Assembly: GCF_022921115.1 (NCBI RefSeq)
Contig: NZ_CP095075.1
Location: forward strand, 1,902,001-1,966,000
DNA: 64,000 nucleotides
DNA from: Halobacillus amylolyticus
GTDB lineage: Bacteria > Bacillota > Bacilli > Bacillales > Halobacillaceae
Direction: 5' to 3'
The position numbers were made by a program, and so were the translations under genes. This document shows, one piece after another, positions 1 through 9,590 of this stretch (positions within the stretch are counted from its first letter, which is position 1; each line of letters starts with the position of its first letter). The notes below the pieces were generated by a model that searched no databases, had not been told where the DNA came from, and was given only the letters and a program-made list of their open reading frames with translations.

Positions 1-26
1 CCTTAACAGGTACGAGGAGGTGTACT

Positions 27-620
27 ATGGTACCATCATCTAAGTCCATTAAATGTCCATACACCACTCGATTAAACTTTATGGCTGTTGTTGATGCGCT
101 TATTCCATCTAGTTTGATGACATTCCCATCTGGATGGACATTCCAATATGGTGCATTGGATTTGTCTATTTGGAAGTACCTGCTCATGTCTTTTGACAAC
201 TTGCCAACGCCATTATCAAGCGAGACCTCTCAACTTCTGGACCTTTCAGTTATATACGAATATAAGGAACGTTATCCACATATCTACAAAGGACTATTTT
301 CAACTTTATCCAGGAATGACAGGTTAAAGGCCATCACCCGTTTAGAAAATCTAGAGGTTCCTCTCGATACTCTTCCTATTCCTTATAAGAATAACCCCAC
401 TCTTTTACAGATAATGATCGATTCTTTATATCAACTAACTTTCTTTGGCTACTATTCTGAATGGTACGGGTATGCTGACACCCGCTATAACCCACCCAGT
501 TTCAGGCACCTTCGCACCTATCCAGTAAGCTGGGCCTATACGGGATATCCCGGACCTTCTTTTGGTTATCGAGATTTTAGAGGTTTTTTATTAAAGATGA
601 GAGACTTAGAACCGGAGTGA
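27..620 (+). CDS. gluconate 2-dehydrogenase subunit 3-like small subunit of a GMC dehydrogenase
   Basis: Resembles the subunit 3 family that partners membrane-associated GMC-type (FAD) sugar or polyol dehydrogenases. The C-terminal third carries the typical run of Tyr, Gly and Pro residues (EWYGYADTRYNPP, then YPGPSFGYRDF at about 165-185). A GAGGAGG ribosome binding site lies seven bases before the ATG. The stop is only six bases before the large-subunit start, so the two genes form an operon. No clear Tat or Sec signal is visible, although such subunits are sometimes exported. The substrate cannot be told from sequence. Because the large subunit next door is frameshifted, the pair may be non-functional. 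Confidence 0.75.
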   Translation: MVPSSKSIKCPYTTRLNFMAVVDALIPSSLMTFPSGWTFQYGALDLSIWKYLLMSFDNLPTPLSSETSQLLDLSVIYEYKERYPHIYKGLFSTLSRNDRLKAITRLENLEVPLDTLPIPYKNNPTLLQIMIDSLYQLTFFGYYSEWYGYADTRYNPPSFRHLRTYPVSWAYTGYPGPSFGYRDFRGFLLKMRDLEPE

Positions 621-626
621 TTTTAT

Positions 627-2301
627 ATGCGAAAACAGGACGTGATTGTAATCGGGGCAGGCGGTGGCGGGGCCGTAATAGCTAAGGAACTAGGAGAACT
701 TGGGCTACATGTTCTTGTGCTGGAAGCGGGACCGTGGTATGGAAATAGGAAATGGCCTAGTCCAAATACCGAAAAAGGCGAAGTTTGTAGCAGGAGTCCC
801 GATGATTTAGATGTCAACCTCTTCAGGGAGAGTTACGATAAATTAGAAAATAATATGAATGATCTAATAGCAGGAAGACTACGTTGGGGGCCTGCTAATC
901 AGGAAAATCCCCCCTGGAATCGATCATATCAGCAAAGAGGTTTTGTGTGGCAAAATTCGGGAGTGGGTGGTTCTACTCAGCACTATCTAGCAAACTCTCC
1001 CCGTGCATTTCCATCTGCTATTGATGGAGAATGGCCTCTAACCTACCGTGAACTGATTCCATTTTACGAGAAAGTTGAAGCTGAGTTACCAGTCGAATTC
1101 GCCCCCACTACTTCTAAGGAAGAATTATTTTATTTTGGAGCAAAAAAAGCTGGCTGGAATCTTTTAGCTACTCTCAATGTTGTATCCCCCGGATATCGTC
1201 CCCAGCCCAATGCGATTTTGCCACCCAATGCAAACCTTCTTAATCCAGCCTACTCTGAAGAGCAGCTTTCATGGATGGAAGGTTGTACACTTGCGGGCCA
1301 TTGTATAAATGGCTGCCCCCATGGACCATCTGTTGCAAAAATTGCTAAACGCTCCACGAATGTCAGCTATGTACCCTTAGCTTTAAATACCGGCAATGTG
1401 GAGATCCGACCTAATACATTCTCATATGAAGTGATTACTGAAAACCACCCTAAAGTAGGAATAAGGGCAATTGGAGTGAAAATAAGAAATACATGGACTG
1501 GTGAAAGGGACGAATTATTTGCCGACTGTATCATTGTAGCAGCCGGGGCGATTGAAACCCCCGGCTGTGGATCAATTCCTCCTTGCCTTTTAACCAATGG
1601 GTTGGCAAAGGAATTGTAAATCATAACATGGATATGATTACTGGAGTTTTTAAAGAAAAGGAACTGCTCCCTATATTAGGGAGCACTGATGTAAATCCAT
1701 TTACCGGTCATACATCCGGTGCTAGGCTAGACTTTCCTGGTTTAGGCTCCATTCAAGTGATTGGAACTAGCCCAGGGTTAATGGCGAGCTTTACTTACGC
1801 ATTAGGTAAGTCAGAAACTAATAACTCGTTTAAAAAAGGGCGGGTTTTTGGAAAAGAATTAATAGAGTTAATGGCAGAATATAAAAGTTCATTGAATATC
1901 TTAATTGTAACGGACGATGAAATTGATAGGAATAACAGTGTCTCTGTTTTACCCGCCACCCTTGATGAAAATGGAGCTATCCCATCGATACGTTATGCTC
2001 CGACAAGGAACACTCGAAGAAAAAAGAGGGAATTGGTGAAGATAGCAGCAGACATCCTCCTTCAAGCTGGGGCGAGAAAAGTGGTCCATTCAGATTGGCC
2101 AGATGGCTTGATGATTCACATAATGAGTACAATGAGAATGGGCTATGTCGTAGATCAAAACTGTGAATCATTTCAGGTTAGCCGATTATTCATAGCGGAT
2201 AATAGTGTCCTAAGTAATGGGCTGGGGGGTCAAATCCAACTCTAACAACTCAAGCTTTAGCTATAAGGACTGCTGAGAAAATCTATAAAAAATACTTTTG
2301 A
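627..2301 (+). pseudogene. GMC oxidoreductase large subunit, two frameshifts
   Basis: FAD-dependent GMC oxidoreductase. The N-terminus shows the dinucleotide-binding motif GAGGGGAVIAKEL, followed by the flavin-site region GVGGSTQHY. The C-terminus has IHIMSTMRMG, ADNSVLSNGLGG and then NPT in another frame, which are the usual GMC landmarks. Reading needs two corrections: one base appears missing in the C run at 1558-1562 (ETP then RLWINSS), and one near 2231 (GLGG then PNPTLTTQALA). Frame-corrected length is about 558 residues, normal for the family, with the true stop at 2299-2301. This is either a recently inactivated gene or sequencing error. It probably works with the upstream small subunit on an unknown alcohol or sugar. 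Confidence 0.85.
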
Positions 2302-2345
2302 TATAAAAAAGTGTATCTTCCCGAAACTCAATAACGGATTTAATC

Positions 2346-2370
2346 AAATAGCTTCTTTAGGAAGCTATTT
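2346..2370 (+). terminator. hairpin after the GMC genes
   Basis: A ten-base stem (AAATAGCTTC with GAAGCTATTT) and a five-base loop sit 45 bases after the frame-corrected stop of the GMC gene. The trailing T tract is weak, so termination is inferred. Confidence 0.5.
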
Positions 2371-2440
2371 GTATTGTAATTAACCTCCGATTTGGGATTA
2401 AAAAAATCAACTTTTGTTTATGTACGGTACGTTGATCATC

Positions 2441-2543
2441 CTTTTCCAAATGGTGAGAGGTTGGGTTTTCCTTCAGCAGTTTTTATCCACTCTCAATTTT
2501 CATGGCGAACCTTATTCTATAGAAGACCCGTGGATTTTTGTAA
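2441..2543. repeat. degraded remnant resembling the 11.13-11.32 kb locus
   Basis: Short blocks match the 3' part and flank of the MazG-like gene at 11203-11526. Positions 2442-2454 match 11134-11146, 2474-2495 match 11167-11189, and 2515-2543 match 11287-11315 with one mismatch in 29 bases. About 90 bases between the last two blocks are missing here. No open frame of the parent gene survives. It looks like a third, rearranged relic of the same locus that flanks the AAA/nuclease module. Confidence 0.55.
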
Positions 2544-2648
2544 CATTATTGAGTAACTCTCTGACTTTAGTGGCCAGTTTTAGATTACTATATACAGGAA
2601 AACAAATAAGAGTGATACTTGTTTAATACGTTTCGCGTCATTCCACAA

Positions 2649-3140
2649 TCACCCATCGATTTTCCCCGGCTCAATCAGATCCGTATCATCAGGTATGTAA
2701 CCCAATTGCCTGCCCATTGACACGATTTGCCCTTTGTGATGAAATTCATGAGTAGCCGCATGTGTATAGAGCCAGAGGGGTGTGAGTTCTTCCTTTTCAT
2801 CTTGCCATGGAACAGGGCCGGTAATACTAAGGTTCCACTGCCCTTCAAAGTCCTCAAGAAATTCGTAAACAAGATTATCTACCTCTTTAAAAATCCGTCG
2901 CATGTCTTTCACGTTTCTCACTCGGTCAGGTGTTACCAAAGTGAGCCCTTTTCTAAGGCCAAAATTACCCAACCAGGATTGATAACATTCCGCAACGTGT
3001 ACATGTAGGTTTCGCATAGAGTTCCGTCCGAATTTATCAAGTTCGTAAGTGTAATGTTCTGTAGTTGGTTTTTCACAATATTGAAACAGTTCTTCCCTAG
3101 TGTGCTGAATCCAGTCATACTGTTTCTTCAATACATTCAT
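2649..3140 (-). CDS. DinB/YfiT-family putative metal-dependent protein
   Basis: DinB-superfamily four-helix bundle protein of 163 residues. Three histidines expected to bind a divalent metal are visible: one in NLHVHVAECYQSW (about residue 48) and two in THEFHHKGQ (about 130-135). Family members are often thiol-dependent transferases or stress-linked proteins, but the substrate is unknown. I chose the ATG at 3140 because AGGAG lies ten bases upstream. A GTG three codons earlier has the ribosome binding site almost touching it. The gene stands alone. Confidence 0.85.
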   Translation of the reverse strand: MNVLKKQYDWIQHTREELFQYCEKPTTEHYTYELDKFGRNSMRNLHVHVAECYQSWLGNFGLRKGLTLVTPDRVRNVKDMRRIFKEVDNLVYEFLEDFEGQWNLSITGPVPWQDEKEELTPLWLYTHAATHEFHHKGQIVSMGRQLGYIPDDTDLIEPGKIDG

Positions 3141-3350
3141 TGATTCCACACTCCTAAAAAATCAATTCTGATTTGTGAGGGAATAGCATATCGTCGACTC
3201 TCCATCGACCACTTTTTAACAGTTCTCTTTCCGTTAATACTATGCAATAAACTGGCCAAATGAACAATGAAGATTGCAATTCTTCCTACAGAAACGCGTC
3301 CATTCTTAAAGAAAGATAAAGTTGAAGACTTACATTGATCATCAGCTCTC

Positions 3351-3656
3351 TCACCCCGATATAATCTCAATATTTTGGGACTTCTTTTGTAACACTTTGC
3401 GTACGTACTTTTGATATTTATTCTTGTAAGGATTTCTTTTAATACTCTTCGTATTCAATTTTCCAATCTCATTACGAACATATTTGTCAGAAACGATCAA
3501 CTTTCTAGATTCATCGTTATTAAGATATTTTTGAAACCATTCATTTCTTTTAAGATATTTAAGATTTTCACCTATTCTCTCTCCCGTTACTTCAGTTATA
3601 AATGGTGAAAAAGAAATAATGCTTGCCAAGTCACTTAAAAACCTCACTAACCTCAT
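3351..3656 (-). CDS. hypothetical basic protein
   Basis: A 101-residue protein, not recognised. The first 25 residues are hydrophobic (MRLVRFLSDLASIISFSPFI) and the remainder is rich in Lys, Asn and Tyr, so it may be a small membrane-anchored or secreted basic protein. The start at 3656 has GAGGTGGG about five bases upstream. The same frame stays open upstream to a TTG at 3743 without a ribosome binding site. It lies between the DinB gene and the divergent secreted DUF3888 gene. Confidence 0.45.
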   Translation of the reverse strand: MRLVRFLSDLASIISFSPFITEVTGERIGENLKYLKRNEWFQKYLNNDESRKLIVSDKYVRNEIGKLNTKSIKRNPYKNKYQKYVRKVLQKKSQNIEIISG

Positions 3657-3928
3657 TAAATCCCACCTCGTATAAAAAGCCTCTCTTTTAAATACGCTTA
3701 ATTCCATATAAGATTTCATTATTATTAACAGTTCGTTATTCAAGAATTACGAATCTTTTGCTGAATATTATCCTTTGCTTAGAATACCATCAAAAAATTT
3801 TACTCCGATTTTAACAACGTTAAGGTAATAAAGCTCAAAATCCACTGTATTAAAATCATACGGCTAACAAATATTACTTTTAAGGAGAATTTTTATAGAA
3901 GATTTGTTATTTTTCAGGAGGGAAAAAC

Positions 3929-4375
3929 ATGAAAAAAGTAGTTTATGCATGCATGGTTGCCTTATTAGCACTGAACGTCAATATCATGACGACTCACGCT
4001 CAAAGTTCTAATAATCACGATACAAAGGGACAGGAACAAGCCGTAGATCAACTCTTATTAGACCTTTTTAATCAGGAGATTGATGATGCAGTCGCCAATT
4101 ATTATAAGGAGGACTCAATAAACTATCAATATAACTGGTGGGACAAAGATTATGATGTTGTTGAGGTAGATCAAACCGAAAAAGGTCATGTATTGGAGTA
4201 TGTCCATAATGGCAAAAAGCAACAATTTGCCTATGTAGTAAAGTTTACAGTTCAACCTCAAAAAGACAAAGTATTAGGGACCGATACAATAACCTTCGGT
4301 GTCCAACAAGATGCAAATTTAGAACCTAAAATAAAAATGTTAAGTTATGACCATAGTGAACCAAAAAATGAGTAG
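3929..4375 (+). CDS. secreted DUF3888 domain protein
   Basis: A 148-residue exported protein. Residues 1-24 form a Sec signal peptide ending THA|QSS. The rest matches the DUF3888 pattern: a helix with LLLDLFNQEIDDAVANYY, then the YNWWDKDYDVVEV strand region and a C-terminal DTITFGV strand. The domain has no assigned biochemical role and is found in secreted Bacillaceae proteins. An AGGAGGG site precedes the ATG. A strong hairpin follows the stop, so the gene is probably transcribed alone. Confidence 0.8.
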   Translation: MKKVVYACMVALLALNVNIMTTHAQSSNNHDTKGQEQAVDQLLLDLFNQEIDDAVANYYKEDSINYQYNWWDKDYDVVEVDQTEKGHVLEYVHNGKKQQFAYVVKFTVQPQKDKVLGTDTITFGVQQDANLEPKIKMLSYDHSEPKNE

Positions 4376-4399
4376 TATAGACACTGCATTCTGAACTTT

Positions 4400-4437
4400 A
4401 CTCCGATTAAAGGTACCTAAAACCCTTTACTCGGAGT
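4400..4437 (+). terminator. terminator after the DUF3888 gene
   Basis: Long hairpin in which ACTCCGA...TAAAGG pairs with CCTTTA...CTCGGAGT, starting about 25 bases after the stop codon at 4375. Confidence 0.7.
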
Positions 4438-4486
4438 ATTTGGGGTCTCGCTGTAAAAATGCGCCCATTATGGAGCAATTCTTATA

Positions 4487-5065
4487 TTATCCACCTTGCC
4501 TGTCAATAACATCTCCACTTTCGGATAAACCTCTAACAATAACTTCCTTGCCAATTTTAAAGTAATAACGCTTTCCATGTTTTGTAATAATTTCAGCTCT
4601 TTCAAATCCATCTTCTTTCTTGGATTTAGTATCTACTTTTACTATTTCATCATTATTCACTTTACCGAACACCACATAAAATTCATGTAGCTCGTTTCCT
4701 GTTTTATCATGCTCACGCAGAGACTCAGTATAAACTGTCATATTTTCGTTAACATAATGCGTCCACCCATGTTGACCAATGTTTTCCCATCCTTCTTCAT
4801 TGTTACCTTTAAAGAAAGCTACTGCAAGTGCTTCATAATTTTCATTAGGCAATTCATCTTTATCCGGTTCAATTATGTACATAATAATAGTTACACCCTC
4901 GTGTTCTTCACTATGTAGAACAGTGTTGACTTCATAGGGGATACCTTTTTCAATTGCTTCTTGAAAATCATCATATTTTCCAAGTTCAAAATCAGATACA
5001 AGACCCCAGGTAATTAACACTAATGAGACAATAACAATGAGGGCTATGCTAATTAACCTGATCAA
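4487..5065 (-). CDS. hypothetical membrane-anchored protein
   Basis: A 192-residue protein, family not recognised. Residues 1-24 form one hydrophobic N-terminal segment (signal anchor or uncleaved signal). The remaining acidic region alternates strands and loops and is probably extracytoplasmic. The start is a TTG with GGGAGG seven bases upstream. The nearby sigma/anti-sigma operon reads the same way but is separated by about 170 bases, so co-regulation is uncertain. Confidence 0.6.
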   Translation of the reverse strand: MIRLISIALIVIVSLVLITWGLVSDFELGKYDDFQEAIEKGIPYEVNTVLHSEEHEGVTIIMYIIEPDKDELPNENYEALAVAFFKGNNEEGWENIGQHGWTHYVNENMTVYTESLREHDKTGNELHEFYVVFGKVNNDEIVKVDTKSKKEDGFERAEIITKHGKRYYFKIGKEVIVRGLSESGDVIDRQGG

Positions 5066-5236
5066 TTTTAACCCTCCCTAAATTACTCTAAATCTTATTC
5101 CAGATAACGGCCTCTAATATTTAACACCAATTATTTCAAAATATGGTGTTAACTCAATACTTTATTCCATTAAAACAGGCGCAATCCCTTGTTCCGCAAT
5201 GCGCCCGTTTCACAAATAAATTTACTATTTATATAT

Positions 5237-6607
5237 TTACTCTCTCAAATCGATTTTTACTGGTTCTAATTTTACAGGTATATTGCTGCTCAAAGTACCT
5301 AAGCTAACTCTTATGACGTAATCGTTTGAATTAAATTTGCCTAAAGAACTAAGATCAAAAGTGCTTCTAAAGCGTAAATCACCCTCACTTAAAACTTTTA
5401 TAGAATGATCTATCGGTTTTTTATAAATATCCTTTTCTGATTCCTTAACGAGAGTCACATCATGCCGTGCTACATCCTTATAGAAATGGTTTTTTTTATT
5501 TTTTTCTTTTCCCTCATTGATTTGAAAATCTATAACCAGCTTATTGTCCTTCTTATTTATACTCTCCAGATTTATCGAGTGATCTTGTCGAGGAGAACTT
5601 ATTTGAACTGGTGTTTTTTGATTTAACTTCACAAACTGATCTTCTGTTTGTAATGCTACCTTTGGGTGTATTTCAATATAATCGGTTTTCCCTTTAAGCT
5701 CTTGCGGAACAATACTTCTTCCTTTTACAATCACTTGGTTGTTCTCTTTTGTTTTCTCTAAATCGATACCGTCCATCGAAATGTGGACCGTATTCCCATG
5801 ATCATCATAAGCTTCTAATCGAACCTGATCGTTCTCAGCCTCAGCTGGAAAAATTGCTGTATAATCAATTGCTGTTGAAGCCTTTCCTGCTATAATTGAA
5901 TCGAAATAAACCTTTACATTTGCTTGTTTATTGCTACTTTCCTTGTCAACCATTACAGTTTCATTAGGCAGTTGTTTAATCGGAACATCAAACTTCCACA
6001 CTCCGTCTTCATCTCCAATTTCTAGAAATTCTAAAGGAAATGTCGTGTCAGCAGGTAACTTTTCTCCTGGAAAGTGCAACTGGATTTGCCCCGTAAATCC
6101 ATTATCTGTTTGTTCCATATGAACGAGTTCTTTACTATCTGCAATAGCCTTATCTCCATTGAATATTTCATAAAATCCAGTAAGTTTTCCCCTCTGATTC
6201 GGATTAACGTCACCAGTTACATCAAAGGTAACACCAATCACAGCCCCATCATAATAAGCACTCGTAACAGTAACATCTATCCCACCATGACTAGCTGTTT
6301 CATTTAGCTTGGTAATAAGTTGCTGGGAAGCCAAGTTTCTCCCAACTAAATCATTAAAACCCATATATATTTTCCCTACTAATGGCACGTCAGCCATGAC
6401 ATGAGATACAGAGGGCACAATAAAGCTAGAAGACAGTAACGTAATAGCTGCTGCGGTCGATATAATAAATTTTCTTGTTCGACTCACCTTTTTTTTAGGT
6501 TTCGAACCCTCATCCACTTTTCGAATACCTTTTCGGATCGCCTCATTAACATCTTCTTTAGGTATTTCAATCTCTTCATATTTTTCTCGAAATAGCTTTT
6601 CCTTCAT
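5237..6607 (-). CDS. anti-sigma factor-like DUF4179 membrane protein
   Basis: A 456-residue protein with a basic cytoplasmic N-terminus, one membrane segment at about 47-70 (FIISTAAAITLLSSSFIVP), and a large extracellular region starting with a DUF4179-type domain. It overlaps the end of the upstream ECF sigma gene by 32 bases, the usual arrangement of a sigma factor and its membrane anti-sigma factor. The inferred role is to hold the sigma factor inactive until an envelope signal arrives. The start ATG has AGGGGTGGG upstream. The signal and protease are unknown. Confidence 0.8.
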   Translation of the reverse strand: MKEKLFREKYEEIEIPKEDVNEAIRKGIRKVDEGSKPKKKVSRTRKFIISTAAAITLLSSSFIVPSVSHVMADVPLVGKIYMGFNDLVGRNLASQQLITKLNETASHGGIDVTVTSAYYDGAVIGVTFDVTGDVNPNQRGKLTGFYEIFNGDKAIADSKELVHMEQTDNGFTGQIQLHFPGEKLPADTTFPLEFLEIGDEDGVWKFDVPIKQLPNETVMVDKESSNKQANVKVYFDSIIAGKASTAIDYTAIFPAEAENDQVRLEAYDDHGNTVHISMDGIDLEKTKENNQVIVKGRSIVPQELKGKTDYIEIHPKVALQTEDQFVKLNQKTPVQISSPRQDHSINLESINKKDNKLVIDFQINEGKEKNKKNHFYKDVARHDVTLVKESEKDIYKKPIDHSIKVLSEGDLRFRSTFDLSSLGKFNSNDYVIRVSLGTLSSNIPVKLEPVKIDLRE

Positions 6608-7121
6608 TGCATCCCACCCCTTCCAGAATAGTCTTCAATTGTTTCTTGCCTCTTTGAAGGTATGTTTTCACCGTATTCTCGGGAATGTCCATGATTTTAG
6701 AAATCTCTTTAATTGGAAGGTCATGATAGTAAAACAGGATAATCGCGTCACGGTAAGTATCTCGCAAGCCATTTACGGCCCTTACTAAATCAATATGTTC
6801 AACCGTGCTTTGGTTTTTGTTTGAGGGTAAATCACTGACATATTCAAGTGGGATATCTTTCTTCTGCTTTTTCTTCAAATCATAAGCACTATTGATAAGA
6901 ATCCTTGTCAGCCATGTTAAAAAATATGTATTCTCTTTTAATTTACCAATGGCTAGGAATGCCTTATAAGAGGTTTCTTGTACAATATCCAATGCATCTT
7001 CGCGATTACCTGCATAAAGATACGCAGTTCGGTATAATCGGTCGCTATATAGCGAAAGAAGCTTTTCAAATGCTTCTTTGTTTCCTGCTTTAGCTTTTTT
7101 TATTAATTTTAAATGCCTCAT
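6576..7121 (-). CDS. ECF-type RNA polymerase sigma factor
   Basis: A 181-residue sigma-70 family protein. Region 2 spans about 8-75 (NREDALDIVQETSYKAF, then FLTWLTRILINSAYD). Region 4 spans about 110-165 (LRDTYRDAIILFYYHDLP, then the helix-turn-helix IKEISKIMDIPENTVKTYL). The ATG at 7121 is preferred over a GTG two codons upstream because AAAGGAGG lies six bases before the ATG. A TGAAAC -35-like hexamer lies on the minus strand at 7164-7169, but no convincing CGTC -10 follows, so autoregulation is only suggested. It forms an operon with the overlapping anti-sigma gene. Confidence 0.88.
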   Translation of the reverse strand: MRHLKLIKKAKAGNKEAFEKLLSLYSDRLYRTAYLYAGNREDALDIVQETSYKAFLAIGKLKENTYFLTWLTRILINSAYDLKKKQKKDIPLEYVSDLPSNKNQSTVEHIDLVRAVNGLRDTYRDAIILFYYHDLPIKEISKIMDIPENTVKTYLQRGKKQLKTILEGVGCNEGKAISRKI

Positions 7122-7201
7122 TCTCACCCTCCTTTACCATTAGAGAAGAATTTGTGTTGAAAAGTTTCAAGTTTTTTAATTTGTGAAAAATGCCATTGCA
7201 A

Positions 7202-7237
7202 TAAAAAATACGTGCTAACTCACTCAGTTTAGCACGC
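7202..7237 (-). terminator. minus-strand terminator-like hairpin
   Basis: CGTGCTAAACT pairs with AGTTAGCACG (one bulge), and on the minus strand it is followed by ATTTTTTATT. It lies 370 bases beyond the DUF817 stop and upstream of the sigma gene, and would insulate the sigma operon from upstream transcription. Confidence 0.6.
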
Positions 7238-7607
7238 TCATATCTTGTTCTTTCTTTACTCCACTATGCGTCTCTTTTACGCAAGACAGTCGCCTATTCT
7301 TTACTCAGGGAAAGCACCCAATAACTGAATAAAAATAATATGTATTACAATCTCGAAATGACCCATTATTAAAAGTCCTGACAAATTTTCTAAGAATGCC
7401 AACACCAACAGATATCTCCTATTCCTTTACGAACACACTTCTATAAAGTTTCGGGATAATAAACAAAACTGCCCGATTACGAACGTTACCTTTTTGATTT
7501 ATTTATTTGGAATATTCTACGCTAGGAGAACTTCAACCTAAAAAAATCGAATTCCTTACTATACTAAGGATCCGACTTTCTTAACAGTTATAAAAATTGA
7601 CTAGTAC
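7238..7607. other. intergenic region without a recognisable gene
   Basis: About 370 bases between the DUF817 stop and the hairpin at 7202-7237. I see no open frame with a ribosome binding site, no riboswitch and no repeat. It may be the remains of a lost gene. Confidence 0.4.
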
Positions 7608-8432
7608 CTATCCTAGTGGAGCTCTTCCCTTAACCTGCTTTAACGTCGCTACTATAAGAAAGCTAACAATCACTAATAAAAGCCATGAACTCACCTTTCC
7701 TAGATGAACGAGACTCCATGCATCGGTTTGGTATGGATATTCCCAAGCTCCAAAGTACGTTGCGATATTTTCGGCTATCCATATAAAAAAACCGATGAGC
7801 ACAAAAGAAAGGGCGAGTGGCATGCGGTAACGAGTTCCATCAACCTCGTATGTGACCCATGATTGCCAAAAGACGATAATAACAAGTCCGGATAACCAAA
7901 AGCGGACATCAATCCAATAATGGTGGGTGAAAAAATTCAAATAAATTGCAGCTGCAAGAGGTACAACTACTAGAAACGGCGGCCACTTAACCAGTTCAAC
8001 CTTTAATCTCCTCCATGCCTGGCAAAGATAACTCGCTACACTTGCGTACATGAATCCGCTATACAAAGGCACTCCAAAAAATTTGGAATATGCTTCCTCT
8101 GGATACGACCAGGAGCCCATATGTACCTTAAAAAGTTCAAGGGCAAGTCCAATAAGGTGAAATACTGTAATAACCTTTAGTTCATCCCGTGTTTCAAGCC
8201 TAGAACGCACCATCCACCACTGCATCAGAAGGCAGATGATGAGCAGCCAGTCATACCGTGGCAGGAAGGGAAGTGACATGATTTCTGTAAAGGCCAAAGA
8301 GACAAAAATAACGACAGGAAACAAACACGATAAGGCCTGCTCCCAACCAAAACGAACGAGTTGTTTTAGTGGTCTCATGATTTGTGCCTTCAAAGTTTTT
8401 TTCTGAGAATCTTTTTGAATGGTTAAATTCAT
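7608..8432 (-). CDS. DUF817 family integral membrane protein
   Basis: A 274-residue polytopic protein with about eight hydrophobic segments. It shows the DUF817 landmarks: LELFKVHMGSWSYPEEAY (about 98-115), FGVPLYSGFMYASVASYL (about 118-135), and a second similar motif AENIATYFGAWEYPYQ (about 223-238). The conserved acidic, His and Tyr residues within the membrane suggest an enzyme or channel, but no function is established. The start lies behind AAAAGGGGAG. It appears monocistronic. Confidence 0.85.
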   Translation of the reverse strand: MNLTIQKDSQKKTLKAQIMRPLKQLVRFGWEQALSCLFPVVIFVSLAFTEIMSLPFLPRYDWLLIICLLMQWWMVRSRLETRDELKVITVFHLIGLALELFKVHMGSWSYPEEAYSKFFGVPLYSGFMYASVASYLCQAWRRLKVELVKWPPFLVVVPLAAAIYLNFFTHHYWIDVRFWLSGLVIIVFWQSWVTYEVDGTRYRMPLALSFVLIGFFIWIAENIATYFGAWEYPYQTDAWSLVHLGKVSSWLLLVIVSFLIVATLKQVKGRAPLG

Positions 8433-8521
8433 GAGTAACTCCCCTTTTATGACTTTGATTCATTGAAATAATGGGAAATGAAATCTTTCTTTTCCTTTTA
8501 ATATTAAATATTTCTGCTTTA

Positions 8522-8743
8522 TTAACCTTGGGTATCTTCATCACTTCGGTATTCTAAAATATCTCCAGGTTGACATTCTAAAGCCTTACAGATCGCTTCT
8601 AAAGTTGAAAATCGAATCGCTTTTGCCTTTCCATTTTTCAATATAGAAAGGTTTGCCATTGTTATTCCTACCCTCTCTGAAAGTTCTGTTACGCTCATTT
8701 TCCTTTTCGCCAACATCACATCAATATTAATTATAATCGCCAT
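8522..8743 (-). CDS. small Xre-type regulator (YozG-like)
   Basis: A 73-residue single-domain helix-turn-helix protein. The HTH runs VTELSERVGITMANLSILKN, and the C-terminal part ALECQPGDILEYR is typical of the YozG group. The start at 8743 has GAGGTG six bases upstream; a GTG three codons earlier is embedded in that site. It follows the DUF2975 membrane gene by ten bases, the same order as the B. subtilis yoaS-yozG pair, so the two are co-transcribed. The membrane partner may modulate the regulator. Confidence 0.85.
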   Translation of the reverse strand: MAIIINIDVMLAKRKMSVTELSERVGITMANLSILKNGKAKAIRFSTLEAICKALECQPGDILEYRSDEDTQG

Positions 8744-8753
8744 GTTATTCACC

Positions 8754-9236
8754 TCAGACCGTTAAATCATTCTCTGATTTTATATCTATGGCATTTTTTA
8801 ATAGCTTTTGAAGAAGAGCAGCAAAGACTGCAATCACTAATGAAGCAAAAATAATGATCATTCCGAGTACTATGATACCTGGGGCGTCATCTCTCTCCGC
8901 GATGAGATAAAAGAGTGGCATGCCTACCACATACAAAATACTGATTGTGATTGCACAGTATTTTATATTCTTTAAAGTCCTTACAGATAATTCCGAGAAA
9001 GCTTTGTTCTTGTCAATATAGCTTAAAAGTTTAAAAGCTTGATACAGAGCAAAGTAAAAAGGTATTGCCGCCGCATACAAATCGATTAAAACGAGATCGT
9101 TCATATAAGCAATATCTGGATACAATTCTGCTGCATAATTCGCTATCTCAGGCACTACAAATATGCACAGAGCAAGAATTGGGATTCCAATAAGAATAAC
9201 AGCTATCTTTAAAAAGAGTGTTGATCCTCGTTTCAT
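8754..9236 (-). CDS. DUF2975 membrane protein (YoaS-like)
   Basis: A 160-residue protein with four membrane segments at about 10-32, 47-67, 93-115 and 122-147, and with the conserved central region ALYQAFKLLSYIDKNKAFS. The ATG at 9236 has GAGGTG six bases upstream. The frame is open for 14 more codons upstream without a better site. It is the first gene of a two-gene unit with the small Xre regulator. Function unknown; the pairing suggests a membrane sensor and DNA-binding partner. Confidence 0.82.
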   Translation of the reverse strand: MKRGSTLFLKIAVILIGIPILALCIFVVPEIANYAAELYPDIAYMNDLVLIDLYAAAIPFYFALYQAFKLLSYIDKNKAFSELSVRTLKNIKYCAITISILYVVGMPLFYLIAERDDAPGIIVLGMIIIFASLVIAVFAALLQKLLKNAIDIKSENDLTV

Positions 9237-9380
9237 AAAAAGCACCTCACTTATTCGTTGTAAATTTGATTTTAGCACTTAGTTTATCGTTTATCAATAA
9301 ATTATTACCGATTATAATTATATTTTTATTCTTAAATAAATATCCTTTTAACTTTAGACTAAACAATCTGAGCCTTTTCT

Positions 9381-9588
9381 TTAATAACTCGTTCCATCCT
9401 GTTTATATTTGTAACTAGTTCCTTTAAAAACTTCCCTCACATGCCATTCTAAAAGATCTGAACTTGGCTCATGATAAAACAAAAACGGCATCCTAATGTT
9501 TTGGATTATGGAAATTCGTCATGATCTTCCTAAAGGTCCCCACCCCACTTACATACTCAGAAACCCTGGCCTTCTTAACATTCGTCAT
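9381..9588 (-). pseudogene. possible decayed small gene
   Basis: A 69-residue frame can be read if one frameshift near 9487-9492 is allowed: MTNVKKARVSEYV at the start and LLEWHVREVFKGTSYKY near the end, stopping at 9381. The family is not recognised and there is no strong ribosome binding site. Its upstream edge adjoins the 37-base direct repeat at 9591-9627. It may be a relic left by rearrangement. Confidence 0.3.
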
Positions 9589-9590
9589 AA

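Noticed and set aside
2414..2626. 70-codon plus-strand frame with hydrophobic product
   Set aside because: It coincides with the scrambled relic of the MazG-like locus and its frame does not match the parent gene; no ribosome binding site.
3137..3370. 77-codon minus-strand frame upstream of the DinB gene
   Set aside because: No ribosome binding site, overlaps the DinB start and its own signal, and the product shows no family features or consistent composition.
7164..7169. Autoregulatory ECF promoter of the sigma gene
   Set aside because: Only the TGAAAC -35 is present; no CGTC-type -10 at the right distance.
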